A DNA stretch of 64,000 nucleotides from Phaeobacter sp. 11ANDIMAR09 (GCF_001294455.1 NZ_LIKT01000001.1:186001-250000), one strand, 5' to 3'; counted from the stretch's first letter, positions 53,377 to 63,005 are shown. The notes: a model not told the origin generated them from the sequence alone. Program-made: numbers and translations.

Positions 53377-56054
53377 TATTTGCCGGCCTCTTTCAGGCGG
53401 TAGAGCGCCTCCAGGGCTTCACGTGGGGAGAGCTCATCCGGGTGTAGGTCCTTCAGCAGCTCATCCACTGGGGAAGGCGCGGTCTTGGCCTTGGGCTGTG
53501 GCGGCGGGGCTGCGGCAAAGAGGGGGAGGTCGTCGATCTGGATCTTGGCGCCCGCACCTTCGCGACTGCCCTGTTCCAGTAGATCGAGCACGTCGCGGGC
53601 GCGGGCAACTACAGAGGCAGGCAGGCCGGCCAGCTGCGCCACCTGCACCCCGTAAGAGCGATCCGCCGCGCCCTTTTTGACCTCATGCAAAAAGATCACC
53701 TCGCCCTCCCATTCCTTGACCGAAACGGTTGCATTGTCGACGCCGGTCAGCTTGTTCGAGAGCTGGGTCAATTCGTGGTAATGGGTGGCAAAGAGAGCGC
53801 GCGACTGGTTGACCTCGTGCAGATGTTCCAGCGTGGCCCAGGCGATGGAAAGCCCATCATAGGTGGCGGTGCCGCGGCCGATTTCATCCAGGATAACCAG
53901 GGCGCGATCATCGGCCTGATTGAGGATGGCGGCGGTCTCCACCATTTCGACCATGAAGGTTGAGCGCCCCCGGGCCAGATCATCCGAGGCGCCGACACGG
54001 CTGAACAGCTGGCTGACCAGACCGATGTGGGCGGATTCGGCTGGCACATAGCTGCCCATTTGGGCCAGCAGAGCGATCAGCGCATTCTGCCGCAGGAAGG
54101 TGGATTTACCGGCCATATTGGGACCGGTCAAAAGCCAGATGGCGGCACCGTTGCTGGCGGAGAGGTCACAGTCATTGGCGACAAATCTATCCCCACCCTG
54201 TTGCCGCAGGGCCCGTTCCACAACTGGGTGTCGCCCGCCGGTGATGGCAAAGGCGCGGGAGGCATCCACATGGGGGCGGGCCCAGGCTTCGCCGCGCGCC
54301 AGATCGGCCAGCGCGGTCAGAAGATCCAGCTCAGCCAGTCCACGCGCCGCAGCGTTCAACCGCGCAGCCTGGTCCATGATCGCCCCAGAAAGGGCTGAAT
54401 AGAGCCGCTTTTCGATCTCAAGCGCGCGATTGCCGGAGTTCAGAATCCGGGTCTCAATCTCGCTGAGCTCTACCGTGGTGAAACGCACCTGGTTTGCGGT
54501 AGTTTGACGATGGATGTATTTTTCCGACAGCGGAGGCGAGAGCATTTTATCCGCATGGGTGGCGGTGGTTTCGATGAAGTATCCCAGCACATTGTTGTGT
54601 TTGATCTTCAACGAGGTGATGCCGGTATGGGCGGCATAGTCCTGTTGCATGCCCGCAATGACCGTTCGACCTTCGTCGCGCAGGGTGCGGGCCTCGTCGA
54701 GTTCCTCGTCATAGCCCGAGGCGATGAAACCACCATCGCGGGCCAGGAGTGGTGGTTCTGCGACCAGGGCGGCATCCAACAGATCCAGCAGCGCATCAAA
54801 CCCGGTGAGATCAGCGGTGGCCGCAGCAATCAGCGGCGGCAGATCCTCATGTGCGTTGCGTTCTGCGATGGCGGCGGCCTGGGCCAGCCCATTGCGGATT
54901 GCGGCAAGGTCACGCGGACCGCCGCGATCCAGCGCCAGGCGCGACAAGGCCCGATCGAGATCCGGGGTTTTGCGCAGGGCGTCGCGCAGTTCTTCACAAA
55001 GCTGATCGCGTTCGACCACAAAATCCAGGGCCGCTAGCCGGGCATTGATCACATCGAGGTTGCGCGAGGGGCTGGACAGGCGTTGCTCCAGCAGACGGGC
55101 CCCACCGGGAGTGACGGTGCGGTCTATCACTGAGAGCAGCGAGCCGGCGCGTGCGCCAGAGAGCGACCGGGTAAGTTCCAGACTGGCGCGGGTAGAGGCA
55201 TCGATCTGCACCACCCGGTCTTCCGCTTCCTGAACGGGCTGTTGCAGAAGCGGCAGTTTGCCTTTCTGGGTGATCTCCAGATAGTCGATCAAGGCGCCCA
55301 TGGCCGAGATTTCAGCCCGAGTGAAGCTGCCAAAACCATCCAGAGCGCTGACACCAAAGAGCGAACAGATGCGTTTTTCCGCGGCGGTGCTGTCAAAGCT
55401 GGCCTTGCCCAGTGGGGTCAGCGGAATTTTATACTCTTCGGCCAGGGGAGAGGTTGCCTCATAGGTGGCCCCATCTGCCACGATCAGCTCGGATGGGGCA
55501 AGCCGTGCCAGTTCGGGCGAGAGCCGTACCTGGCTGATGGGCATCACATGAAAGGCTCCGGTCGAAATATCGGCCCAGGCCAGGGCGGAGTCTTCGCGCA
55601 GTTCGGAATAGGAAACAAGGAAGTTGTGACGGCGGGCTTCGAGCAGGGAGTCCTCGGTCAGGGTGCCGGGGGTGACCAGCCGTACCACGTCGCGTTTGAC
55701 TACCGATTTGCCACCGCGTTTCTTGGCTTCGGCGGGGGTTTCCAGCTGTTCGCCAACGGCCACGCGAAAGCCCTTGCGGATCAGGGTCAGCAGGTAGCCT
55801 TCGGCGGCATGAAAGGGCACGCCGCACATCGGGATGTCTTCGTCATTGTGCTTGCCGCGTTTGGTCAGGGCGATGTCCAGGGCCTCGGCGGCATTGACGG
55901 CATCGTCAAAGAACAGCTCGTAGAAATCTCCCATCCGGTAAAACAGCAGGGCATCTGGATACTGTGCCTTGATGTCGAGATATTGCGCCATCATCGGCGT
56001 GACTTTGGACAAGAGGGATCTCCGCGCATTCGGTATTTTTATCGTCGCGACCAT
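53376..56054 (-). CDS. mutS: DNA mismatch repair protein MutS
   Basis: A MutS ATPase of about 892 residues. The mismatch-binding wedge is in YRMGDFYELF near the N-terminus; the ATPase has Walker A TGPNMAGKSTFLRQ, then ASDDLARGRSTFMVEM and ILDEIGRGTATYDGLSIAWA, and a C-terminal helix-turn-helix. The start is uncertain: ATG 56054 has little ribosome site, while a TTG at 56012 (giving SKVTPMMAQYLDIK) has GGAG seven bases upstream and gives an N-terminus closer to relatives. The gene is divergent from maeB. Confidence 0.96.
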   Translation of the reverse strand: MVATIKIPNARRSLLSKVTPMMAQYLDIKAQYPDALLFYRMGDFYELFFDDAVNAAEALDIALTKRGKHNDEDIPMCGVPFHAAEGYLLTLIRKGFRVAVGEQLETPAEAKKRGGKSVVKRDVVRLVTPGTLTEDSLLEARRHNFLVSYSELREDSALAWADISTGAFHVMPISQVRLSPELARLAPSELIVADGATYEATSPLAEEYKIPLTPLGKASFDSTAAEKRICSLFGVSALDGFGSFTRAEISAMGALIDYLEITQKGKLPLLQQPVQEAEDRVVQIDASTRASLELTRSLSGARAGSLLSVIDRTVTPGGARLLEQRLSSPSRNLDVINARLAALDFVVERDQLCEELRDALRKTPDLDRALSRLALDRGGPRDLAAIRNGLAQAAAIAERNAHEDLPPLIAAATADLTGFDALLDLLDAALVAEPPLLARDGGFIASGYDEELDEARTLRDEGRTVIAGMQQDYAAHTGITSLKIKHNNVLGYFIETTATHADKMLSPPLSEKYIHRQTTANQVRFTTVELSEIETRILNSGNRALEIEKRLYSALSGAIMDQAARLNAAARGLAELDLLTALADLARGEAWARPHVDASRAFAITGGRHPVVERALRQQGGDRFVANDCDLSASNGAAIWLLTGPNMAGKSTFLRQNALIALLAQMGSYVPAESAHIGLVSQLFSRVGASDDLARGRSTFMVEMVETAAILNQADDRALVILDEIGRGTATYDGLSIAWATLEHLHEVNQSRALFATHYHELTQLSNKLTGVDNATVSVKEWEGEVIFLHEVKKGAADRSYGVQVAQLAGLPASVVARARDVLDLLEQGSREGAGAKIQIDDLPLFAAAPPPQPKAKTAPSPVDELLKDLHPDELSPREALEALYRLKEAGK

Positions 56055-56170
56055 ACAAACCGGCGACCTGCGGCGAAAGGTGAAAACGTATAGTCGTTGT
56101 GGCAGCTGGATGGCTGAGCTATTAAGTTCCAGCCCGCCTAGAAACGCCCCATGGAAAAGAACGCAAAACG

Positions 56171-58426
56171 ATGCCCAAAGCAAAGATCACCGACGAAGAA
56201 GCTCTCGCCTTTCACCTGGACCCGACGCCCGGAAAATGGGAGATCAATGCAACCGTCCCGATGACGACGCAGCGGGATCTGTCGCTGGCCTATTCGCCCG
56301 GTGTTGCAGTGCCCTGCGAAGCGATCGCGGCCAATCCCGAAACCGCCTATGACTATACCAACAAGGGCAACCTTGTTGCGGTGATCTCCAACGGGACTGC
56401 GGTTCTGGGTCTGGGCAATTTGGGCGCTCTGGGCTCCAAACCGGTGATGGAGGGGAAATCCGTTCTCTTCAAACGCTTTGCCGATGTGAACTCGATCGAC
56501 ATCGAGCTGGACACCGAAGACCCGGACAAATTCATCGAGGCGGTGAAGCTGATGGGGCCAACCTTTGGCGGTATCAACCTCGAAGATATTAAGGCGCCGG
56601 AATGTTTCATCATTGAGCAGAAGCTCAAGGAAGAGATGGATATCCCGGTTTTCCACGACGACCAGCACGGCACGGCGGTGATCTGTGCGGCCGGGTTGAT
56701 CAATGCGCTGCATATCTCGGGTAAAAAGATTGAAGACGTAAAGATCGTTCTCAACGGTGCCGGGGCGGCGGGCATTGCCTGCATCGAGCTGTTGAAACGC
56801 ATGGGCGCGCGGCATGAAAATTGCATCGTCTGTGACACCAAAGGCGTGATCTATCAGGGCCGGACCGAGGGCATGAACCAGTGGAAATCGGCCCATGCCG
56901 TCACCACTGAGCTGCGCACTCTGGAAGAGGCCATGGATGGGGCGGATGTGTTCCTGGGGGTGTCTGTCAAAGGCGCTGTGACTCAGGAGATGGTTGCCAA
57001 AATGGCCGACAATCCGGTGATCTTTGCCATGGCGAACCCCGATCCGGAAATCACCCCGGAAGAGGCCCATGAAGTTCGCGTTGATGCCATCGTTGCCACG
57101 GGTCGTTCCGACTATCCAAACCAGGTCAATAACGTCCTTGGTTTCCCTTATCTCTTCCGCGGTGCGCTGGATATTCATGCCCGCGCCATCAATGACGAGA
57201 TGAAAATCGCTTGCGCCCACGCCTTGGCGGCTCTGGCGCGCGAAGACGTACCGGATGAGGTGGCTCTGGCCTATGGAAAGTCACTGACCTTTGGCCGCGA
57301 CTATATCATCCCGACGCCGTTTGATCCGCGCCTGATCTACCGTATTCCGCCTGCCGTGGCCAAGGCCGGCATGGATACAGGGGCGGCGCGTCGTCCGATC
57401 ATTGATATGGAGGCCTATGAGATTGGTCTCAAAGGTCGGATGGATCCAACCGCCTCGATCCTGCGTGGCTTGAATGCGCGGGCCCGTTCGGCGCAAAGCC
57501 GGATGATCTTTGCCGAAGGCGATGATCCGCGGGTTCTGCGGGCCGCTGTCAATTATCAGCGCTCCGGCTTTGGCAAGGCCCTGGTTGTTGGTCGCGCCGA
57601 TGATGTAAAAGCAAAACTCGAAGCCGCAGGTATGGGCGATGCAGTCCGCGAACTTGAAATCGTCAACGCCGCCAATACCACCCATCTGTCGAGCTACAAG
57701 CAGTTCCTCTACAAGCGTTTGCAGCGCAAAGGTTTTGACCGTCACGACATTCACCGGATGGCGGCCCGCGACCGGCATGTCTTTGGAGCCTTGATGCTGG
57801 CCCATGGTCATGGCGATGGGCTGGTGACGGGGGCCACCCGTAAATCCGCCCATGTGATGGATCGCATCAATCACGTCTTTGACGCCGACCAGCAACACGG
57901 CGTTGCTGGGGTAACCGCGCTGCTGCACAAGGGCCGCATCGTTCTGATGGGCGACACATTGGTACATGAATGGCCGGACGAAAATGATCTGGCCAATATC
58001 GCTGAGCGTGCCGCTGGGGTGGCCCGCCACATGGGGCTTGAACCCCGCGTGGCCTTTGTCAGCTTCTCCACCTTTGGCTATCCGGTCTCGGAACGGGCGG
58101 AAAAGATGCATATCGCGCCCTCGGTCCTGGATGCCCGCGGCGTTGATTTTGAATATGAGGGCGAGATGACCGTGGATGTGGCGCTGAATGCCACCTCACA
58201 AGAGGCCTATCCCTTCCAGCGCCTCACCGGTCCGGCTAATATCTTGATCGTGCCTGCCCGGCACTCGGCCTCGATATCGACCAAACTGATGCAGGAAATG
58301 GGCGGCGCCACCGTGATTGGTCCGATCCTTTCGGGCGTGCCAGAGCCGATCCAGATCTGCTCCACCACCTCGACCGCCAATGATATCCTGAACATGGCGG
58401 TGCTGGCCGCCTGCAACATCGGATAA
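56171..58426 (+). CDS. maeB: NADP-dependent malic enzyme with phosphotransacetylase-like domain
   Basis: A 751-residue MaeB-type enzyme that decarboxylates malate to pyruvate with NADP. The malic domain (about 1-430) has LAYSPGVAVPCEAI, FHDDQHGTAVI and the NADP fold VLNGAGAAGIACIEL. The C-terminal part (about 430-751) is phosphate acetyltransferase-like and usually regulatory. It supplies NADPH and pyruvate during growth on C4 acids. rbsK-like follows after five bases. Confidence 0.97.
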   Translation: MPKAKITDEEALAFHLDPTPGKWEINATVPMTTQRDLSLAYSPGVAVPCEAIAANPETAYDYTNKGNLVAVISNGTAVLGLGNLGALGSKPVMEGKSVLFKRFADVNSIDIELDTEDPDKFIEAVKLMGPTFGGINLEDIKAPECFIIEQKLKEEMDIPVFHDDQHGTAVICAAGLINALHISGKKIEDVKIVLNGAGAAGIACIELLKRMGARHENCIVCDTKGVIYQGRTEGMNQWKSAHAVTTELRTLEEAMDGADVFLGVSVKGAVTQEMVAKMADNPVIFAMANPDPEITPEEAHEVRVDAIVATGRSDYPNQVNNVLGFPYLFRGALDIHARAINDEMKIACAHALAALAREDVPDEVALAYGKSLTFGRDYIIPTPFDPRLIYRIPPAVAKAGMDTGAARRPIIDMEAYEIGLKGRMDPTASILRGLNARARSAQSRMIFAEGDDPRVLRAAVNYQRSGFGKALVVGRADDVKAKLEAAGMGDAVRELEIVNAANTTHLSSYKQFLYKRLQRKGFDRHDIHRMAARDRHVFGALMLAHGHGDGLVTGATRKSAHVMDRINHVFDADQQHGVAGVTALLHKGRIVLMGDTLVHEWPDENDLANIAERAAGVARHMGLEPRVAFVSFSTFGYPVSERAEKMHIAPSVLDARGVDFEYEGEMTVDVALNATSQEAYPFQRLTGPANILIVPARHSASISTKLMQEMGGATVIGPILSGVPEPIQICSTTSTANDILNMAVLAACNIG

Positions 58427-58431
58427 CAGCT

Positions 58432-59304
58432 ATGGCAATTTGGAATCTGGGCTCAATCAATGCGGATATGGTTTATGCCATGCCGCATCTGCCGGTGGCG
58501 GGTGAAACCCTGGCGGCCACAGGATTGGACCAGTTCCTGGGCGGTAAGGGAGCCAATATGTCGGTCGCTGCCGCCCGCGCCGGCTCCACGGTGCATCACA
58601 TCGGCGCGGTTGGGCCTGAAGGTGGCTGGGCAGTGAGCCGTTTGATGGAATATGGCGTCGACACCCGCCATATTGCGACACAGGATCTACCCACCGGACA
58701 TGCCATAATCTCTGTGGACCCGTCCGGCGAAAACCAGATCATCCTGTTTCCGGGTGCCAATCATGCAATCTCAACGGGTCAGATCGGTCAGGCGCTCAGT
58801 GCCGCTCATGCCGGGGATCTTCTGATCTTGCAGAACGAGACCAACCTGCAGGCCGAGGCCTCCAAGATGGCGCGGGATCTTGGGCTCAAAGTGGCCTATG
58901 CCGCTGCCCCCTTCGAGGCCAGCGCAGTTCAGGCGGTTCTGCCTTTCCTGGATCTCCTATTCCTCAACGCGGTTGAAGCAGAGCAGTTACAGCAGGCAAT
59001 CGGCAAGGCGCCACAGGATCTTGGTGTTGCGGATGTCATCGTTACTCTGGGTGCCAAGGGTGCGCGTCACTTTAACGGGGCCACGGGGAACACCAGGGAT
59101 GTTCCCGCCCTGCCGGTCACTCCAGTTGATACTACAGGGGCTGGCGATACTTTCACCGGCTATGTGCTCTCCGGGCTCGACCGGGGTCTGCCCATGCCCC
59201 AGGCCATGGCCCAGGCGGCCCGCGCTGGGGCTCTGATGGTCACGCGCCACGGCACTGCTGATGTAATCCCCGACCTGAAAGAGGTGCAAGAGGCTCGCTT
59301 CTAA
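58432..59304 (+). CDS. rbsK: PfkB-family sugar kinase (ribokinase-like)
   Basis: A 290-residue PfkB kinase with GGKGANMSVAAARAG near residue 40 and the anion-hole/base motif DTTGAGDTFTGYVLSGL. Ribokinase is the nearest match, phosphorylating ribose at O5, but no ribose transport gene is near, so the sugar is unproven. It is five bases after maeB and probably co-transcribed. A repeat copy follows. Confidence 0.85.
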   Translation: MAIWNLGSINADMVYAMPHLPVAGETLAATGLDQFLGGKGANMSVAAARAGSTVHHIGAVGPEGGWAVSRLMEYGVDTRHIATQDLPTGHAIISVDPSGENQIILFPGANHAISTGQIGQALSAAHAGDLLILQNETNLQAEASKMARDLGLKVAYAAAPFEASAVQAVLPFLDLLFLNAVEAEQLQQAIGKAPQDLGVADVIVTLGAKGARHFNGATGNTRDVPALPVTPVDTTGAGDTFTGYVLSGLDRGLPMPQAMAQAARAGALMVTRHGTADVIPDLKEVQEARF

Positions 59305-59320
59305 AGCGCCGCTTACCCTT

Positions 59321-59385
59321 TTCATTTGGCCTGAAATATCCCGGGGGTGAATTGCGCCGTGGCGCAAGAGGGGGCTGGCCCCCTC
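59321..59385 (-). repeat. intergenic repeat, copy B (inverted)
   Basis: Read on the minus strand: GAGGGGGCCAGCCCCCTC hairpin, GCGCCACGGCGC hairpin, then CCCCCGGGATATTTCAGGCC and AAATGAA. It lies between convergent rbsK-like and msrA, where it may end both transcripts. Confidence 0.8.
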
Positions 59386-59404
59386 ATTCTGATGCCTAGA
59401 GAGT

Positions 59405-60070
59405 TTAATAGGCCTTGGCAAAGGGCGCTGCATCGCCCCAGAGCTGGATGACACGACTGTCCCGGCCGCAGGCCTGGCGATACCGCTTGTAAGCGGCCGC
59501 CTGGCGCTTGGGACCAAAACGTGTCAGCACCAGTTTGCTGCCCTTATAGTAATCCTGGTGGTAGTCTTCTGCGTGATAAAACGTTGCACTCTCCAGAATA
59601 GGTGTGACGATTTGTTGTCCCAGCGCGGAGGCTGCTTCGGCCAATACCGTCTTTGCCAGAGCCTTTTCTTTTGGGTTAGAGACAAAAATTGCCGTGCTAT
59701 AGACATAGCCACGATCGCAGAATTGTCCATCTGCATCGGTGGGGTCGACGGATCTGATGAACAGTTCCAGCAGATGTTTGCGACTGACACGCGCGGGGTC
59801 AAAATGGATCTCAACAGCCTCGAGATGCCCGGTATTGCCCTTTCCAACTTGACCATATGTTGGGTTTTTTGTGGTGCCGCCCGTATAGCCGGAAATGGCT
59901 TCGATCACGCCGGGCACCGATTCAAAATCGCTTTCAACACACCAGAAACATCCCCCCGCAACGATGAGCTTTTCCTGGGTTTGGGCCTCGGCCTCATGCC
60001 CTCGCAGCACCATGGCGAGCAGCATAAAAACGGTGAGGGCAATGGGTTTCAAGGTTTTGAAAATCTGCAT
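59405..60070 (-). CDS. msrA: Peptide-methionine (S)-S-oxide reductase MsrA, exported
   Basis: A 221-residue MsrA with the active-site GGCFWCVESDFE and YHAEDYHQDYY. An N-terminal signal (MQIFKTLKPIALTVFMLLAMVL...AEAQT) indicates a periplasmic form that repairs oxidised methionine in the envelope. GGAGG seven bases before the ATG at 60070 supports this start. A resolving Cys is in RQACGRD. Divergent from the aminotransferase gene. Confidence 0.95.
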   Translation of the reverse strand: MQIFKTLKPIALTVFMLLAMVLRGHEAEAQTQEKLIVAGGCFWCVESDFESVPGVIEAISGYTGGTTKNPTYGQVGKGNTGHLEAVEIHFDPARVSRKHLLELFIRSVDPTDADGQFCDRGYVYSTAIFVSNPKEKALAKTVLAEAASALGQQIVTPILESATFYHAEDYHQDYYKGSKLVLTRFGPKRQAAAYKRYRQACGRDSRVIQLWGDAAPFAKAY

Positions 60071-60233
60071 GGGTGACCTCCGGTATTGCACCCTGTTCGG
60101 GGCGATATCTGCACCCTGACGGGAGGGCTGCTTTGGCTCAACCCTGTGTCATCAAATGTCACGCGGAGGTGAGCGCAAGTTACCGCTTGGAAGTTGTATC
60201 CAATCCTTTTAGCGTGCCGCCAAGGAGGACCCG

Positions 60234-61142
60234 ATGACCAAAAAAATGAGCACCCATCAGGCAGCGGAAGATCAGCGCAACGAAGAGATTCTGATTTATC
60301 TGAATGGCAAGATCGTGCCCAAGGCAGAGGCAACCGTCAGCGTCTATGACAGCGGCTTCATGCTGGGAGATGGTGTCTGGGAGGGGCTGCGCCTTTACAA
60401 TGATACCTGGGCCTTCATGGATGCGCATATTGGTCGACTGTTCGAGGCGGCAAAAGCGATTGATCTGGACATTGGTTTAGATCCGGAAGGCGTCAAGAAT
60501 GCTTTGTTAGAGACGCAAAAGGCCAATCAGATGACATCGGATGCCCATGCGCGGCTGATGGTGACACGGGGGCCCAAGACACGGCCATTTCAGCATCCGT
60601 CGCTGTCGCAGCAGGGACCAACCATGGTGATCATCATGGAACATTCCACGCCCAATCTGCCGCGGCCTATTCGGTTGGCAACGGTGCCGCATCTGCGGGG
60701 GCTGCCGATGACTCAGGATCCCAAGCTCAATTCCCACTCCAAGCTCAATTGCATCCTGGCCTGTATCGCCGCTGAAAAGGCTGGCGCGGATGAGGGGCTG
60801 ATGTTGGATGTGAACGGCTTTGTGAACACCACCAATGCCTGCAACTTTTTTATTGTGCGCAACGGCGCGGTTTGGACCTCGACCGGGGATTACTGCATGA
60901 ATGGCATTACTCGGCAAAAGGTCATCGACCTGTGCCGTGCCAATGACATCCCCGTTTTTGAGCGCAATTATTCACTGGTTGATACCTATGGCGCCGATGA
61001 GGCCTTTCTTACCGGCACCTTTGGCGCTCAGACCCCGGTTGGCGAGATCGACGGGCGCCAGATCGGTACCGGCGAGATGGGGCCGATGACCAAGCGCATT
61101 CGATCCCTGTACAAGGCCCTGATCGATGCGGAATGCGCCTGA
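60234..61142 (+). CDS. Class IV (branched-chain/D-amino-acid type) aminotransferase
   Basis: A 302-residue fold-type IV PLP enzyme. VYDSGFMLGDGVWEGLRLY is the N-terminal signature; the Schiff-base Lys is in NSHSKLNCILA; NTTNACNFFIV and FLTGTFGAQTPVGEIDGR bind cofactor phosphate. It resembles IlvE and D-amino-acid aminotransferases; the motifs do not settle which. CAAGGAGG precedes the ATG. The stop shares one base with the start of the sulfotransferase gene, so they are probably one message. Confidence 0.88.
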   Translation: MTKKMSTHQAAEDQRNEEILIYLNGKIVPKAEATVSVYDSGFMLGDGVWEGLRLYNDTWAFMDAHIGRLFEAAKAIDLDIGLDPEGVKNALLETQKANQMTSDAHARLMVTRGPKTRPFQHPSLSQQGPTMVIIMEHSTPNLPRPIRLATVPHLRGLPMTQDPKLNSHSKLNCILACIAAEKAGADEGLMLDVNGFVNTTNACNFFIVRNGAVWTSTGDYCMNGITRQKVIDLCRANDIPVFERNYSLVDTYGADEAFLTGTFGAQTPVGEIDGRQIGTGEMGPMTKRIRSLYKALIDAECA

Positions 61143-61855
61143 TGCGGATTGCCATGTGGTCGGGGCCGCGCAACCTGTCGACGGCGATGATGTATGCCTT
61201 TGGCAACCGCAGTGACTGCGCTGTTGTGGATGAGCCCTTTTACGCCGCCTATTTGGCCCTGACCGGCCTGCAGCATCCGATGCGCGAAGAGATCCTGGAC
61301 AGCCAGTCTCAGGATGCAGGTGACGTTGCCCAGGCGCTGCTGGGGCCGGTGCCGGCTGCCAAACCCTATTTTTATCAGAAACACATGACCCAGCACATGA
61401 TCGCGGGGGTGCCACGCGATTGGATGCGGGAGGTGACGAATGTTTTCCTGATCCGTCACCCGGCACGGGTGATTGCCTCTTATGCCCAGAAGCGGGAAAA
61501 CCCGACACTGGAGGATATCGGCTTTCGCCAGCAGGCGGAGCTGTTTGATTTGTGCCGCAGCTGGGGGCAGACGCCGGTTGTTGTCGACAGCCATGACATT
61601 CGCGCCGATCCCGCAGGCAAACTGGAGCAGCTCTGCGAGGCCATTGATCTGCCGCCATCGCCAAGGATGCTGAGCTGGCCCAAAGGTGGCCATTCCGAGG
61701 ATGGCGTCTGGGCACCGGTCTGGTACGGGGCAGTGTGGAATTCCAGCGGCTTTTCTGGGCCGGAGGGTGATCTGCCAACGGTGCCAGAGCAACTGCAGCC
61801 TGTGCTGGCAACAGCCATGCCCTATTATGAAGCAATGAAAGCGCAAAAAATCTGA
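61142..61855 (+). CDS. sulfotransferase-family protein
   Basis: A 237-residue P-loop protein with the N-terminal loop SGPRNLSTAMMYAF, where sulfotransferases bind the 5'-phosphosulfate of PAPS, and the 3'-phosphate segment VFLIRHPARVIASYAQKR. The acceptor is unknown. Roseobacter proteins of this type often sit by class IV aminotransferase genes, as here. The start at 61142 overlaps the previous stop by one base (TGATG); a start three codons earlier is possible. Confidence 0.8.
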   Translation: MRIAMWSGPRNLSTAMMYAFGNRSDCAVVDEPFYAAYLALTGLQHPMREEILDSQSQDAGDVAQALLGPVPAAKPYFYQKHMTQHMIAGVPRDWMREVTNVFLIRHPARVIASYAQKRENPTLEDIGFRQQAELFDLCRSWGQTPVVVDSHDIRADPAGKLEQLCEAIDLPPSPRMLSWPKGGHSEDGVWAPVWYGAVWNSSGFSGPEGDLPTVPEQLQPVLATAMPYYEAMKAQKI

Positions 61856-61863
61856 GGAGCGGA

Positions 61864-61920
61864 GGGGGCTTTGCCCCCGCGCCACAGGCGCTCCCCCAGG
61901 ATATTTGCAGCCAAATGAAA
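61864..61920 (+). repeat. intergenic repeat, copy C
   Basis: GGGGGC-TTT-GCCCCC hairpin, GCGCCACAGGCGC hairpin, then CCCCCAGGATATTTGCAGCC and AAATGAA. It lies between the convergent sulfotransferase and SCP2 genes. Confidence 0.8.
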
Positions 61921-61944
61921 GGCCTGAATGCGGCGTTCGGGAGG

Positions 61945-62229
61945 CTATCCGATCAGCTTGCCCAGCTTTAAGGCTGTGGCCATATCGCCAGAGATTTTTA
62001 GTTTACCCATCATCACCCCGGTCATCGGGTTCAGCTTGCCCTTGAGCAGTTTGAGCAGATTGTCCTGACTGAGGGCAATGGTGCAATCTGTCTCGCGGTC
62101 CTCCGTCGAAGCGCCGCCCTCGGCCAGAATGATGACACCATCGGCGCCGCAGTCAAACTTCAGCGAGCCCTCAAAGCTCTTGCCTTGAAGGGCCTCAGAT
62201 ATGCCCTGTGCAATGTCAGCTAGCGCCAT
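61945..62229 (-). CDS. SCP2 sterol-binding domain protein
   Basis: A 94-residue stand-alone SCP2 domain. DCTIALSQDNLLKLLKGKLNPMTGVMMGKLKISGDMATALKLGKLI is typical of the lipid-binding core. Such proteins bind fatty acids, acyl-CoAs or other lipids in the cytoplasm. AAGGGG precedes the ATG at 62229. No operon partner is evident. Confidence 0.9.
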   Translation of the reverse strand: MALADIAQGISEALQGKSFEGSLKFDCGADGVIILAEGGASTEDRETDCTIALSQDNLLKLLKGKLNPMTGVMMGKLKISGDMATALKLGKLIG

Positions 62230-62357
62230 TGGATTGCCCCTTTGAAACATTTCCGCGTTTGAAACACGGTCAATGGGGTAGGCAAGCGCTGGGCAGCTGG
62301 CAAGCCTGACGGGGCGGCAAGCACCAGCCTAAGGGGCGCAAGACTGCAGGCGGCGCC

Positions 62358-62810
62358 TTAAGAAATGGCTTCTACTGTCACATCGCAGGGCGTGGCTGCA
62401 AAAAACGTGGCGAGCACCTCGGCAAAGATGTCTGGTGCGCCTGGAACGGCGGCAAAGAGGGTCATAGAGGAGCAGAGTTTCTTTGCATCTGTCGCGCCCA
62501 GGATTGCTGCGGGGTCTTGCCCCTGATGGGTCAACATCAATTCGGAGACCTCGATCAGGCGGGCGCGCAGCACCTCATGGCCCAGATAGGCACTGGCCTC
62601 GGAGAGGTCTTCGATTCCATAAAGCTGCGCCATATGGGATTGGCCAAGTTCTGCCAGCTGGGGAAAGACAAACCACATCCAATGGCCGGTCTTTTTGCCG
62701 GCTTTCAACTCGGCCAGCACGTCAGCCCAGACGGTGTCCTGAGCTTCGATAAACATTTCCAGCTCTTCCGCGAAATCATCTTCAAAGAGGTCATCCTCTT
62801 GATCAGTCAT
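62358..62810 (-). CDS. DUF1810 family protein
   Basis: A 150-residue protein. After an acidic N-terminus (MTDQEDDLFEDDFAEE) it shows the DUF1810 pattern FIEAQDTVWADVLAELKAGKKTGHWMWFVFPQL and YGIEDLSEASAYLGHEVL. The family (calpastatin-like label, unknown function) is widespread and may be linked to ADP-ribose biology; that is not established. GGAG six bases before the ATG at 62810 fixes the start. Confidence 0.88.
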   Translation of the reverse strand: MTDQEDDLFEDDFAEELEMFIEAQDTVWADVLAELKAGKKTGHWMWFVFPQLAELGQSHMAQLYGIEDLSEASAYLGHEVLRARLIEVSELMLTHQGQDPAAILGATDAKKLCSSMTLFAAVPGAPDIFAEVLATFFAATPCDVTVEAIS

Positions 62811-62975
62811 CCTAAACTCCGTCTGCGGCGATATCTGGCAGACCCTAGCGGATGCGGAACTACTGCGCCAGACGCTCTTTGAAACTGTCGATGTGTCTGA
62901 GCCAGTTGCGAGGGAGCGGAGGGGCAAATTTGACAGAGATGCCTTTGGTCGCCGTCAAAACACATTGAAGGGGAC

Positions 62976-63005
62976 AAAAAAGGGCCGCTCCCAGTGGTGC
63001 GGCCC
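62976..63005 (-). terminator. rho-independent terminator of argG
   Basis: GGGCCGC (62999-63005 as seen on the minus strand) pairs with GCGGCCC (62982-62988), followed by six U residues at 62976-62981. It begins 30 bases past the argG stop. Confidence 0.9.

Noticed and set aside
56138-57220. A 360-codon minus-strand open frame opposite the malic enzyme
   Set aside because: It is a shadow of maeB, with no family features.
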